From Bacillota bacterium (GTDB taxonomy: Bacteria > Bacillota > UBA4882 > UBA8346), in assembly GCA_003501365.1 (NCBI GenBank), contig DNPP01000050.1, positions 44,714 to 70,089 of the forward strand: DNA of 25,376 nucleotides, read 5' to 3'. Under the pieces are notes generated by a model, which saw only the letters and a program-made list of their open reading frames with translations, was not told where the DNA came from and did not search any database. A program made the translations under genes and the position numbers. The number at the start of each line of letters is the position of its first letter. Position 1 is the first letter of the stretch. Positions 9,681-17,569 of the stretch are shown here, in pieces.

Positions 9681-9710
9681 TCAAATTATACCACCAGTTA
9701 CAATTAGCAT
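9681..9710 (-). other. Nine-codon mini-ORF with strong Shine-Dalgarno upstream of binding protein
   Basis: AGGAGGTGAT is followed directly by ATG and eight further codons (MLIVTGGII) before TGA. It lies in the 128-bp gap between the second permease and the binding protein. The spacing from GGAGG to ATG is short (4 bp). It could be a non-functional start, a ribosome-landing/mRNA-stabilising Shine-Dalgarno sequence, or chance. Confidence 0.3.
9685..9693 (-). promoter_or_regulatory. Extended -10 promoter candidate for solute-binding protein gene
   Basis: On the minus strand the sequence is TGGTATAAT, an exact match to the extended -10 pattern TGnTATAAT, about 41 bp upstream of the ATG at 9644. 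No good -35 box lies at 17 bp, which is common for extended -10 promoters. It would give a separate binding-protein transcript beyond that from the operon promoter. Confidence 0.45.
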
Positions 9711-9772
9711 ATCACCTCCTGCTTTATTCTGTTGGAAACCGGGCTGATTTCGACATTACTTTGACCACCATC

Positions 9773-10642
9773 TTACAATTTAACCGATCCGGATACTAGA
9801 CCTTCGACAAACTGTTTACCAACGAATAAGACTACTACAAACAAGGGCAAACTGGCGATTAGAGCCCCTGCATAAGACGGTCCCAAATTGCCGCTCATTC
9901 CGGCTGCGGTGGTAGCCTGGTTCATATAGCCGCGGAGGGCTACCGATAGCATTATTTTAGAAGGTTCGGTAATCGCAATACTGGGCCAAACATAATCATT
10001 CCAGGAACCTGAAATAATCCAGACACCCAGTGTGAACAAGACCGGGCGTGCCAATGGCAATGAAATGTACCAAAATTGTTTCCAAACTGAAGCACCATCA
10101 ATCCGGGCAGCCTCAAACATCGCTTCTTCTTGGTCTTCAAGTGTAGTCCTCATCCATAATACTCCTAACACTTGCCAAAAAGCAGTCCAGGGTATGATCA
10201 CGGCTAAAGGGGTATTGATCATACCTAGTTGTTTGATCCATAAGTACTGAGGTACGAATGATAATGGAGAAGGAATCATTAACAAAGCAATTATCAAGTA
10301 GTAAAGGGGGCTACGGAATTTAAACCGCATCCTGGCAAAGACAAAGCCACACCAGGAGCCAAGCAACAAAGATAATAGCGTCGTAGTGGCCACCGCCAAA
10401 ACACTGTTCCATACGAAAGGGAATAAATATTTAAATGCATCTTGGTAATTTTCCCAGTGGTAAGGGAACGCCAGGTTGTATTGGTTGTTTTGATATTGAA
10501 ACACATCTTTACCGGCCACAAAAATGGCAACAATGATTGTTAACAGCGAGAGCGCCAATAAGATGATAATCGTTAGATGTTTTAACCATTCAATTCCAAT
10601 TTTATAATGTGGGCTAGCGGTTTCTCCGATTGAAGCAGCCAT
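9773..10642 (-). CDS. Carbohydrate ABC transporter permease (MalG-type, CUT1)
   Basis: About 289 residues with six predicted membrane spans, the first near residues 25-45. The cytoplasmic EAA loop that docks the ATPase is visible as EAARIDGASVWKQFWYISLPLARP, a textbook MalG-type motif. The C-terminus ends FVEGLVSGSVKL, also typical of this subfamily. I place the start at the ATG at 10640-10642, which lies 8 bp from AAAGGG; the GTG at 10651 abuts that site. The gene lies 40 bp after the partner permease (stop at 10683) and before the binding protein. It forms the channel with the MalF-type partner. No ATPase gene occurs here, so a shared MsmX/UgpC-type ATPase from elsewhere in the genome is expected. 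Confidence 0.92.
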   Translation of the reverse strand: MAASIGETASPHYKIGIEWLKHLTIIILLALSLLTIIVAIFVAGKDVFQYQNNQYNLAFPYHWENYQDAFKYLFPFVWNSVLAVATTTLLSLLLGSWCGFVFARMRFKFRSPLYYLIIALLMIPSPLSFVPQYLWIKQLGMINTPLAVIIPWTAFWQVLGVLWMRTTLEDQEEAMFEAARIDGASVWKQFWYISLPLARPVLFTLGVWIISGSWNDYVWPSIAITEPSKIMLSVALRGYMNQATTAAGMSGNLGPSYAGALIASLPLFVVVLFVGKQFVEGLVSGSVKL

Positions 10643-10682
10643 TGTAGACACCCTTTCTTTTAATATGATCGATTATAATACT

Positions 10683-11612
10683 TCAAACATCGGTTGGCAG
10701 GAGTTTATTAATCAGGATCGTCACTACCATGATTACGAAGGCAATCGTGATTCCGATAGCGCAGGCATATCCCGAATTCATATACACAACCAGCTGGTTA
10801 AACATTTCTAAACCTGGTAAAGTACTGGTACTAAAGGGACCACCCCGGGTCAGCAACATCGGGCCCATAAAATCCTGCAAACCAAATAACGCGGTCATTA
10901 CCAATGTCAATTTAATCGGCCCTCGAATTAACGGTAAATGAAGGTTAATGATTTGACGCCACCAGGATGCGCCATCCAGTCGGGCACTCTCCATTAATTC
11001 ACCAGGTATAGTCATTAACCCCGAAGTTAACGTTAGCACTGCAATCGTGGAGACCCATGGAAAACCGGCCAAAAAAAGGGCAAACAACGATGTCCCCGGT
11101 TCAGCAATCCATGTATGCGCTAAGTTTGGTAACCCAATGCTTTTCAAGATATTATTCAGTAATCCATCCCACAGGAACCAATTACGCCAAATCAACAAAG
11201 CAGCTACTGTCGGCATCACCATTAAAAAAACCAGTACATTACGGTAAAAACCGGCCCATTTTTTACTTTTAAGAAAAAAAATCAGCTCCGCCAAGATTAG
11301 TGGCCCTAACAAACCTTTAAATAGTATATTGGCTATTGTTAGATAGGCCACATTAAACCACGCTTTTATCAGGTTTTCATCCCGAAACATCCGTAAATAG
11401 TTAGCTAAACCGACAAAAGTTGAGTGTTCCCCCATTTGCCATTCCCGAAAGGAATACCATAATCCCGACAGAGGTGGATAATAGGAGAATAAAAATACAA
11501 TGATTAAAGTCGGTAATAGCATTAAATAATAAGGGATGCTCCGTGTAAAACTTTTTTCAGCTTGAGTCCGGTATTTCCCGGCGGTTAGGTCGTTTTTCAC
11601 TTCATACGACAT
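10683..11612 (-). CDS. Carbohydrate ABC transporter permease (MalF/UgpA-type, CUT1)
   Basis: About 309 residues. After a hydrophilic N-terminal stretch, the first membrane span is YYLMLLPTLIIVFLFSYYP, followed by SGLWYSFREW, the usual MalF/UgpA-type start. The EAA loop is ESARLDGASWWRQIINLHLPL. The start is best taken as the ATG at 11610-11612, with GGAG at 8 bp; the GTG at 11619-11621 overlaps the ribosome binding site. It is the first gene of the operon, behind a 406-bp control region that carries a TATAAT box. It pairs with the MalG-type permease downstream to import an oligosaccharide. Confidence 0.92.
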   Translation of the reverse strand: MSYEVKNDLTAGKYRTQAEKSFTRSIPYYLMLLPTLIIVFLFSYYPPLSGLWYSFREWQMGEHSTFVGLANYLRMFRDENLIKAWFNVAYLTIANILFKGLLGPLILAELIFFLKSKKWAGFYRNVLVFLMVMPTVAALLIWRNWFLWDGLLNNILKSIGLPNLAHTWIAEPGTSLFALFLAGFPWVSTIAVLTLTSGLMTIPGELMESARLDGASWWRQIINLHLPLIRGPIKLTLVMTALFGLQDFMGPMLLTRGGPFSTSTLPGLEMFNQLVVYMNSGYACAIGITIAFVIMVVTILINKLLPTDV

Positions 11613-11655
11613 GGTGTTCACTCCAAATGTGGTTTTTACGTTCTGTTCATTAATA

Positions 11656-11673
11656 GGTTACATTTTTATTATA
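11656..11673 (-). promoter_or_regulatory. Promoter -10 and initial transcribed region shared with rhaBAD
   Basis: The minus-strand sequence TATAATAAAAATGTAACC starts with a perfect -10 box and lies about 50 bp upstream of the permease ATG at 11612. The hexamer 17 bp upstream is TGGTTG, a poor -35 box, so activator-dependent initiation is likely. The same 18 bases occur at 24731-24748, in front of rhaB. Confidence 0.6.
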
Positions 11674-11748
11674 AAGTGTCCCATTAGAAACAACCATCGC
11701 AAGATCCTACGATTTATATTGCATTTCTACAAAAGGTATATCAATAAC

Positions 11749-11781
11749 CTAAGCACTGAATTTTAAAAAGCTCAAAGTCAT
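11749..11781 (-). CDS. Ten-codon leader mini-ORF (MTLSFLKFSA) with perfect Shine-Dalgarno site
   Basis: On the minus strand AAAGGAGGT stands 7 bp before an ATG, and the frame closes with TAG after ten codons. The site is as strong as any in the window, yet no normal gene follows; the first permease starts about 135 bp later. Possible readings: a leader peptide, a stabilising Shine-Dalgarno sequence, or the relic of a decayed gene. In-frame sequence after the TAG reads on with only one further stop over some 25 codons, which is weak support for decay. Confidence 0.35.
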   Translation of the reverse strand: MTLSFLKFSA

Positions 11782-11918
11782 CTTTCAGACCTCCTTTAGA
11801 ACGGAATAAAAAATACTGATAAATATTTACCAATCGGATATTGCGGTGGTTTTAGCATAAGACCAGCGCTATATGATCGATTTTTAATTTATCAGCATTA
11901 TTTTGACTACATAGACTG

Positions 11919-11941
11919 AATAAAACAGCAAAGCTGTATTC
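11919..11941 (-). terminator. Weak candidate terminator after the GH78 gene
   Basis: On the minus strand ACAGC-TTT-GCTGT is followed by TTTATTC, a short stem with a T-rich tail, about 75 bp beyond the stop at 12018. The stem is only five base pairs, extended imperfectly by GAATA/TATTC, so the call is tentative. No better terminator is visible before the next operon. Confidence 0.35.
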
Positions 11942-12017
11942 AAATAAGTAAAAGAGCTCAAAAAAGTTACCGTTTAGTCAAAAATTAGATTCATCGTTTC
12001 CAAAACTGAAAATATTA

Positions 12018-14438
12018 TCAGATTACCTTTTCAAACCCCTCTTGGATCACCGTCTGATGTCCCGGAATTTCAATCCGTGCGGTGACGCCTTTTGGTAGTT
12101 TGAGCCGGACCGTGATCCCGCCGTCCTGACGTTGCCAACTGCTTTCAATTAAACCATGGGGTGAAGGTGTTGTTACAGTCACCCGGTCCAATTCCGGCGC
12201 AAAATAAGGATTAAAAACAATCTGCTCCCAACCAGCCGTTTCCTGAACCACACCACCTAAAATATTCATTAAGTGGAACAGAGGATGAGCGCTCCAGGCA
12301 TGACTCACTGAGGTAAAGCCTCTTTGGGTGACAAAAGCCTCCACTTTGGTAGCAAGCGGGGTATCGCTATCAAAAACTTCCAGGGTGGTGCCAAGCGGGA
12401 TCATCGGCGTCCACATCCGCCGGATAAAATTGAGTGCTTCCCGGCAATAGCCTTTTTGACGAGCTATAGTTAACACATAACTGGTCCAAAAAGCGGAAGG
12501 AATAGCCTCATCCAGCTCCTCCCCACGCAAAAACGGCAGCACCCTTTGTTCGATCATCGTGGAATGATATTCCGGTTTCAATCCCAACACCATTGCAAAC
12601 ACTTGTGACTGCACTGAATATTTCAATGACCGCTGGCCTGCCGTGTCCAATCCATCGATAAAGAGACCTTTTTCCGGATCAAAAGCCATCCGTTCCAATT
12701 TTTGCTGAATTTCCAACGCTTCTTCAGTGGCCTCTTGCGCCTCCCGACTTTTACCACCGAGGAGCAATAGTTGGGCAAAACTCCGCAGGGCCAATATGTA
12801 CCACATGTTATAAAGGACGGGCGCCCCGGCCTTTTCAATGGTCGACCAGTCCAGAAACAGCCAGTATCGCGGATCATTGGCCAACAACCCTTTTAGTCGC
12901 GGCGCTTCATTCCTGAAATAAGACAGTACCTCCCTGATGCGGGGCAATTGCTCCTCAAACAATGTTAAATCCTTGGTTTGAAAATAATAGTCAAAAATGG
13001 TAATCAGCCACACCAGTGAAAAATCCGGAAGAATGCAAATATGAGCCATGGTGGGCGCATGTCCGTAAGTTAACCCGTTGGGAACTTTCTGCCCTGCTAA
13101 AGAGCGGATACCCCGTTTCAACAAGCGGGTATCGCCGTCCATGGCCATGGTGTTCCAAAATTGAATCCGGGCATCACCCCACCATTGGGCCTGCTCCCGC
13201 CAGGGTGTGTCCACATAGGCATCCTGGGAACAGACCTGCTCGGTGCGGCGGCAGATGTTCCAAATCTTATTGAAATTATCATCCGAGCATTCGAATTTCC
13301 CGGCCAAAGTATACGGGTAACCCGTATCAATGACTTGAAGTTCAATTGACAAAGGTTCGGCACTCTCTTCCGCGACCAAGGCGATATAACGAAAACCCAG
13401 GATCTGATAAAAGTCAAAGTTTGTATTACCCTCTGCTAAAATCAGCCGGTTGGCCATTGAGGCTTCACAAAGCGCCGGAAACGGTATCACCGGGCTTAAA
13501 TCGTGATTTAGAGCTTCACAAAAAAACAGGTCGAGGATGGTACCGGCTTTTCCTCCTTGCACTTTGACGATAGCGGGGCCGACTACGGTTTCACCCATAT
13601 CTAAAACCGTAGCGCTAAATCTGCCCTTTCCAGCCGGGGAAAGCGTAATTTGTGAATTGCCATGTTCTAGGCGGCCGTCATTTTCCGGTATCCATGGCAA
13701 TTTTTCAAAAGCTTGATGCAACCCTTGAACGATATTACGCCACTGACGATAATCAACAGCCAGATTGCCGCTGGCGCATGAGACTATTTTCTCCGGTGTG
13801 CGGGGGAGTTCCCGGAGTTGAGGAATTCCTCGTTCCTCCAGACTATGCCAAGGCATGGAGCCGAAAACTGATTCCTCAGGAGTCAACCAACCCTCGTGCG
13901 AGCGCGTCGGAGGCTCCGGAGAGTCAATCCAGGCACGGTTATCTTCCCTAGCATCGACATGTTCTTGAAAATTAAGTTGCCTGGAGTAAAGCGCCGTATC
14001 GCGCTTATGGGCTTTGTCATAACGGGATAACCAGGTGGCATCACTTAAAATGGTGACTTCTCCAAAATCTCCGGCACAGATAAACCCGGCCGAACCCTGG
14101 GATAGGTATTTGTAAGTGCTGACGCCGGGATTGTAAACCTCTACAGCAATGATGTTCCGCCCCATTATTAAAAAAGCGGCTACATCCACTTGGTCGTATG
14201 GCCAGTGTGACTGATACCCTCGGGCTGGACCCCGGGTGATATATTCACCATTTATCCAAAGCCGGTAGCTTTCATCCGCTGTAATATACAGCATGGCTCT
14301 ATCCGGCTTGACATGCATCGCAAAATCCTTCCGGAAATGGGCATATGAATTGTGAAGATCATACAGCCGGTGTTCCGGCCAGATCCATTTAGCCTCAATT
14401 AACAATTTTCGCGCTTCACTATTTTCCATTTGCATCAT
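12018..14438 (-). CDS. Alpha-L-rhamnosidase, GH78 family, cytoplasmic
   Basis: The 806-residue protein shows the GH78 layout: N-terminal beta-sandwich domains (AKWIWPEH, FRKDFA, LYITADESYRLWINGEYI, with VEVYNPG), a six-hairpin (alpha/alpha)6 catalytic domain, and a C-terminal beta domain (SPHGLIESSWQRQDGG, KGVTARIEIPG). The segment DTPWREQAQWWGDAR places D410, E415 and D422 at the same spacing as D567, E572 and D579 of Bacillus sp. GL1 RhaB. GTTLEVFD supplies E687 near where the general base is expected. There is no signal peptide, so it should cleave imported rhamno-oligosaccharides inside the cell, releasing L-rhamnose for RhaA. It lies 19 bp behind the permease gene and ends the operon. 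Three ATGs lie close together at the start (MMQM), so the exact N-terminus is uncertain by a few residues. The motif differs from the common CPQRDER form, so a related but different substrate is possible. Confidence 0.88.
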   Translation of the reverse strand: MMQMENSEARKLLIEAKWIWPEHRLYDLHNSYAHFRKDFAMHVKPDRAMLYITADESYRLWINGEYITRGPARGYQSHWPYDQVDVAAFLIMGRNIIAVEVYNPGVSTYKYLSQGSAGFICAGDFGEVTILSDATWLSRYDKAHKRDTALYSRQLNFQEHVDAREDNRAWIDSPEPPTRSHEGWLTPEESVFGSMPWHSLEERGIPQLRELPRTPEKIVSCASGNLAVDYRQWRNIVQGLHQAFEKLPWIPENDGRLEHGNSQITLSPAGKGRFSATVLDMGETVVGPAIVKVQGGKAGTILDLFFCEALNHDLSPVIPFPALCEASMANRLILAEGNTNFDFYQILGFRYIALVAEESAEPLSIELQVIDTGYPYTLAGKFECSDDNFNKIWNICRRTEQVCSQDAYVDTPWREQAQWWGDARIQFWNTMAMDGDTRLLKRGIRSLAGQKVPNGLTYGHAPTMAHICILPDFSLVWLITIFDYYFQTKDLTLFEEQLPRIREVLSYFRNEAPRLKGLLANDPRYWLFLDWSTIEKAGAPVLYNMWYILALRSFAQLLLLGGKSREAQEATEEALEIQQKLERMAFDPEKGLFIDGLDTAGQRSLKYSVQSQVFAMVLGLKPEYHSTMIEQRVLPFLRGEELDEAIPSAFWTSYVLTIARQKGYCREALNFIRRMWTPMIPLGTTLEVFDSDTPLATKVEAFVTQRGFTSVSHAWSAHPLFHLMNILGGVVQETAGWEQIVFNPYFAPELDRVTVTTPSPHGLIESSWQRQDGGITVRLKLPKGVTARIEIPGHQTVIQEGFEKVI

Positions 14439-14457
14439 AGCCCCTTCAATCTAAATT

Positions 14458-15291
14458 TTACCCTTTGATGGCACCCGCGGCCATTCCCTCAATAATAAAG
14501 CGTTGCGCTAATAAGTATAAAATTGTTACCGGCAAGGCGATTAATACTACATCGGCAAAGACTAAATTCCAACTGGATACATATTTCCCGAAAAACATAA
14601 AAACGGTAACCGGCAAAGTGGTACTTGAGGCGCTACTCAAAAAATACATTGGAATGGTAAAGTCATTCCATATAATAATACATTGAATCAACCCAATGGT
14701 AGTAGTAACTGGGGTTAATAATGGAAAAATTATTTTAAAAAAATGTTTCATACCGCTGCAACCGTCAATAAATGCCGCTTCATCGATCTCTTTGGAGACG
14801 GTCTTGCAGAATGCTGTATATAAAAGAGTCGAAAATGAAAAACCAATCGCCGCTTGCATCAAGATGACCGATAAAAAGGTGCCGTTTAAATGCAGTAGTT
14901 TTAATACCCAAAAAGTTGGGACAATTGCCGGAGGTACGATCAGTCCTGATAGCACGATAAAACTAAAAAAGGTAGAAAGCTTACCTGATTTTCTTTGCAA
15001 CACATATCCAGCCATCGCGGATGCAAAAATGATTACAGCCACTGCGCATGTTGTAATAATTGTACTATTAATAAGGGCTGATATAATATTCCCATCCACA
15101 AAAACCTGTTTATAATTGGCAATGATTTGTGAAAGTTGAAACTTATGCGGCCAGGTAAGAAGCATATCCGCAGCATCGTTAACAGTTTTAAATGAATTAA
15201 CGACCACAAAATATACTGGGATTAAAACGATTAAAGAAAGCAACAAACCGATAATTTCCAATCCAATACTATTCTTTTGGCTGCTTTTCAT
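14458..15291 (-). CDS. Carbohydrate ABC transporter permease (MalG-type, CUT1), second system
   Basis: The 277-residue protein has six predicted membrane spans, beginning with IGLLLSLIVLIPVYFVVVNSF. The ATPase-docking EAA loop reads DEAAFIDGCSGMKHFFKIIFPLLTP. The C-terminus, FIIEGMAAGAIKG, fits the MalG-type group. Its ATG overlaps the upstream permease stop by one base (TAATG), showing translational coupling, with GGAGG just upstream. It forms the translocation pore with the 15291-16163 protein for substrates delivered by the 16248-17528 binding protein. The immediately downstream GH78 gene points to a rhamnosyl oligosaccharide as the cargo (inference). Confidence 0.92.
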   Translation of the reverse strand: MKSSQKNSIGLEIIGLLLSLIVLIPVYFVVVNSFKTVNDAADMLLTWPHKFQLSQIIANYKQVFVDGNIISALINSTIITTCAVAVIIFASAMAGYVLQRKSGKLSTFFSFIVLSGLIVPPAIVPTFWVLKLLHLNGTFLSVILMQAAIGFSFSTLLYTAFCKTVSKEIDEAAFIDGCSGMKHFFKIIFPLLTPVTTTIGLIQCIIIWNDFTIPMYFLSSASSTTLPVTVFMFFGKYVSSWNLVFADVVLIALPVTILYLLAQRFIIEGMAAGAIKG

Positions 15292-16163
15292 TACATCTCA
15301 ACCTCCTTCCGCGAGAGCAATAAATACGTTGGAAACACAATCACCGAGACTAGAATAAATAATAATAACCCGGCTGCGGTCGCAATTCCGAAATACCCAT
15401 CCGCAAATTGGCGATATACTATACTCCCGATGACCTCCGAAGCACTACCTGGTCCCCCTTTGGTCGTTACCCAGATGATGTCAAAAGCCCGTAACCCCCC
15501 AATCAGACAAATGATAAACGCCGAGAACAGCGCTGGACGTACCATCGGTATCGTAATATGTTTAAATACATCAAAGCTGTTGCCACCATCAACAGCCGCC
15601 GCCTCATAGTAATCTTTAGAAACGGATTGCAGGCCGGCCAGGATGATAACCATGCAAAACCCGGCTCCCTTCCAGATATCTACCCAACTTACCGAATAGA
15701 TTACCAAATGGATATCACCCAACCAATCAGGGGCAATGGAGCCAAGACCCACCCAGGTCAAGATACTATTGATTAATCCGTGAGTTGGATAATAGAGGCT
15801 CGAGAACATCAGCCCCACTGCGACGGTACTTAAAATCACTGGAAAAAAGAAGACGGTTCTTAAAAAGTTCTGAAATTTCAGACCCCGGTTCACCAATAAA
15901 GCCAATAGCAATCCAAATACTACCTTGAGTATCGTAGTTAGCACTGTAAATATAAAAGTATTTTTAAAACCGATATTTAAATCGGGATTGGTGAGCAAAT
16001 ATTTAAAATTATCCAGTCCCACAAAATTAGCTCGAATCAAGTTCCAGTCGGTTAGGCTGAAGTAGAATGAAATCAGCGTCGGAATTAAAAAAAAGATCAT
16101 AAATAATATAGCACCGGGTATCAAAAAACTATATGAATAAATACTTCTTGTCGGTTTGGCCAT
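15291..16163 (-). CDS. Carbohydrate ABC transporter permease (MalF/UgpA-type, CUT1), second system
   Basis: About 290 residues. The N-terminus YSYSFLIPGAILFMIFFLIP with SFYFSLTDWN is the usual CUT1 permease 1 pattern. The EAA loop reads YEAAAVDGGNSFDVFKHITIPMVRP. I take the start as the ATG at 16161-16163, which has GGAG 10 bp upstream; a TTG at 16170-16172 is almost in contact with that site. A strong hairpin (16186-16222) separates it from the binding-protein gene. It overlaps the next permease by one base. Confidence 0.92.
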   Translation of the reverse strand: MAKPTRSIYSYSFLIPGAILFMIFFLIPTLISFYFSLTDWNLIRANFVGLDNFKYLLTNPDLNIGFKNTFIFTVLTTILKVVFGLLLALLVNRGLKFQNFLRTVFFFPVILSTVAVGLMFSSLYYPTHGLINSILTWVGLGSIAPDWLGDIHLVIYSVSWVDIWKGAGFCMVIILAGLQSVSKDYYEAAAVDGGNSFDVFKHITIPMVRPALFSAFIICLIGGLRAFDIIWVTTKGGPGSASEVIGSIVYRQFADGYFGIATAAGLLLFILVSVIVFPTYLLLSRKEVEM

Positions 16164-16185
16164 TGTTATCAAGCTCCTTATGTTA

Positions 16186-16222
16186 TTTCATTGGCCCTGC
16201 AAAATCTGCAAGGCCAATGAAA
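16186..16222. terminator. Strong intergenic hairpin between binding-protein and permease genes
   Basis: Eleven perfectly paired bases, TTTCATTGGCC and GGCCAATGAAA, enclose a 15-base loop with a CTGCAA direct repeat. It lies 26 bp beyond the binding-protein stop and has no T tract on the minus strand. Such hairpins inside ABC operons often protect the upstream binding-protein message, so this one probably raises binding-protein levels over permeases (inference). Confidence 0.6.
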
Positions 16223-16247
16223 CCGATCCAAAAATAATTTTTTGAAA

Positions 16248-17528
16248 TTACCAGCCCGGAAGTTTCTGGTCTTTGGCATTTTTCTCCAAGGCTGCGTCTA
16301 CTGCTTGGGCAGCCTCTTTTGGCGATTTTGCCCCGATACCGGCATCCACACAAGCTCTTGGCAGATCATTGGATAAGGAAATATCAATTTGGAATTCCAA
16401 AGCCATTGCGGCCTGGCCGTTATCCAAATATTTCTTAAAATCTTTCACGATGCCGTAAGTATCGCCAGCATTTACACCTTTGAAGCTAGGAGCGCCGTTT
16501 GTTTTTTGGACTTTAAAGAATGCTGCTTGGCCTTCCTTGGAAGCCCAAAATTCCAGCACTTTTTTAGCTAAGGCAACATTTTTACTCTCTTTCGGGATAT
16601 AAATGGCTTGTGAAGCCCATACCGTGACCCCATTATATTTACCATCATCGCTCGGCAAAGCAAAGCCGCCTAAATCATTAATCTTATCAGGATAGTTGGC
16701 GCTCAAAGTATCCACAATCCAACTTCCCATCAGATACATGGCGGCATCACCGTTGGCAATCATCTTTTGGGCATTGTCGAAGGTTACTGCCAAATAATCT
16801 TTATTAATATATCCTTTTTCTCTAAGCTCCGAAAGTTTTCGAAAATCGCCTACATACTCCGGAATATCGGCCATCTTTAATTTATTGGTGTTAATCAATT
16901 TGGCTGCATCCGGGTGTTTCTTCTCAATTTCATACCAACCGATTAGGTTAAGGAGCTGGGCGGTCCAGTTTTCTTTAAAGGAATAACACACCGGCACAAC
17001 ACCGGCTGCTTTGATTTTTTCACAGTTATCCAAAAACTCTTTCCAGGTGGTGGGGACTTTTAAACCCAATTTGCTATAAATCTTTTTGTTGTAGACAACA
17101 CCGCCCAAAGGCATGCTGTTATTGGGAGAACCATAGATTTTTCCATTCGCTGAGACTACATTCTTTACGACCGGAACCAAGTTATTGACCCAGGGCTCCT
17201 TTGATAGATCAACAAAGAATTGCTCCGGAGAGATCTGTCTCATATTAGCACCGGAATAATAAAGTAAGATATCAGGCACTTCATTGACAGCCAGCCGGGT
17301 CCGGATAACTTGAACCCCTTGTTCGTCCGGAAGTTTTTCCACTTCTAATTTAATGCCTAATTTCTTATAAAGGGCATCTGCAAAAGCGTCATGTCCTTTA
17401 AACCACCAATTGCTTACGGTTAGCACTTTTAAAGTCTTGGTTTGGGCACCAATACCAATTGTGCAGAGAGATAACACCATGACTAAGGCAAAACCCAGGA
17501 AAATGATTCGGTTTCTGCTTAATTTCAT
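16248..17528 (-). CDS. Extracellular solute-binding protein (CUT1 sugar ABC transporter), second system
   Basis: The 426-residue protein has a signal peptide: KLSRNR followed by IIFLGFALVMVLSLCTIGIG, with a likely cut at GIGA-QT. The lone Cys at residue 22 has Leu at -1, which does not fit a lipobox, so signal peptidase I processing is more likely. Mature features include LKVLTVSNWWFKGHDAFADA, the central NGDAAMYLMGSWIVDTL and KVLEFWASKEGQAAF, all typical of family 1 sugar-binding proteins. It is the first gene of its operon, followed by two permeases and GH78, and diverges from the second YesM/YesN pair. It should bind a rhamnose-containing oligosaccharide (inference). The ribosome binding site is weak (GGAAG near the ATG). 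Confidence 0.92.
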   Translation of the reverse strand: MKLSRNRIIFLGFALVMVLSLCTIGIGAQTKTLKVLTVSNWWFKGHDAFADALYKKLGIKLEVEKLPDEQGVQVIRTRLAVNEVPDILLYYSGANMRQISPEQFFVDLSKEPWVNNLVPVVKNVVSANGKIYGSPNNSMPLGGVVYNKKIYSKLGLKVPTTWKEFLDNCEKIKAAGVVPVCYSFKENWTAQLLNLIGWYEIEKKHPDAAKLINTNKLKMADIPEYVGDFRKLSELREKGYINKDYLAVTFDNAQKMIANGDAAMYLMGSWIVDTLSANYPDKINDLGGFALPSDDGKYNGVTVWASQAIYIPKESKNVALAKKVLEFWASKEGQAAFFKVQKTNGAPSFKGVNAGDTYGIVKDFKKYLDNGQAAMALEFQIDISLSNDLPRACVDAGIGAKSPKEAAQAVDAALEKNAKDQKLPGW

Positions 17529-17569
17529 CTACTTCCGTCCCTTCCTTATTTTTTGGTAAACTTTTACGA

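Larger units (their letters stand above)
11613..12017. other. Control region between the two ABC operons
   Basis: These 405 bp hold no full gene. From right to left (minus-strand direction) they contain a weak hairpin after the GH78 gene (11919-11941), a 9-bp inverted repeat ATTTATCAG/CTGATAAAT (11887-11895 and 11816-11824), a mini-ORF with a perfect Shine-Dalgarno sequence (11749-11781), and the TATAAT-containing 18-mer shared with the rha promoter (11656-11673). The arrangement suggests a regulated leader rather than inert spacer (inference). Confidence 0.5.

Noticed and set aside
2889..11831. AAATATTTACC repeated at 2889-2899 and 11821-11831, both upstream of minus-strand genes
   Set aside because: An AT-rich 11-mer is expected by chance in a window of this size; position relative to starts differs.
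14696..15115. A 139-codon plus-strand frame opposite the permease
   Set aside because: It is antisense to a clear MalG-type permease with membrane spans and EAA loop; a shadow frame.
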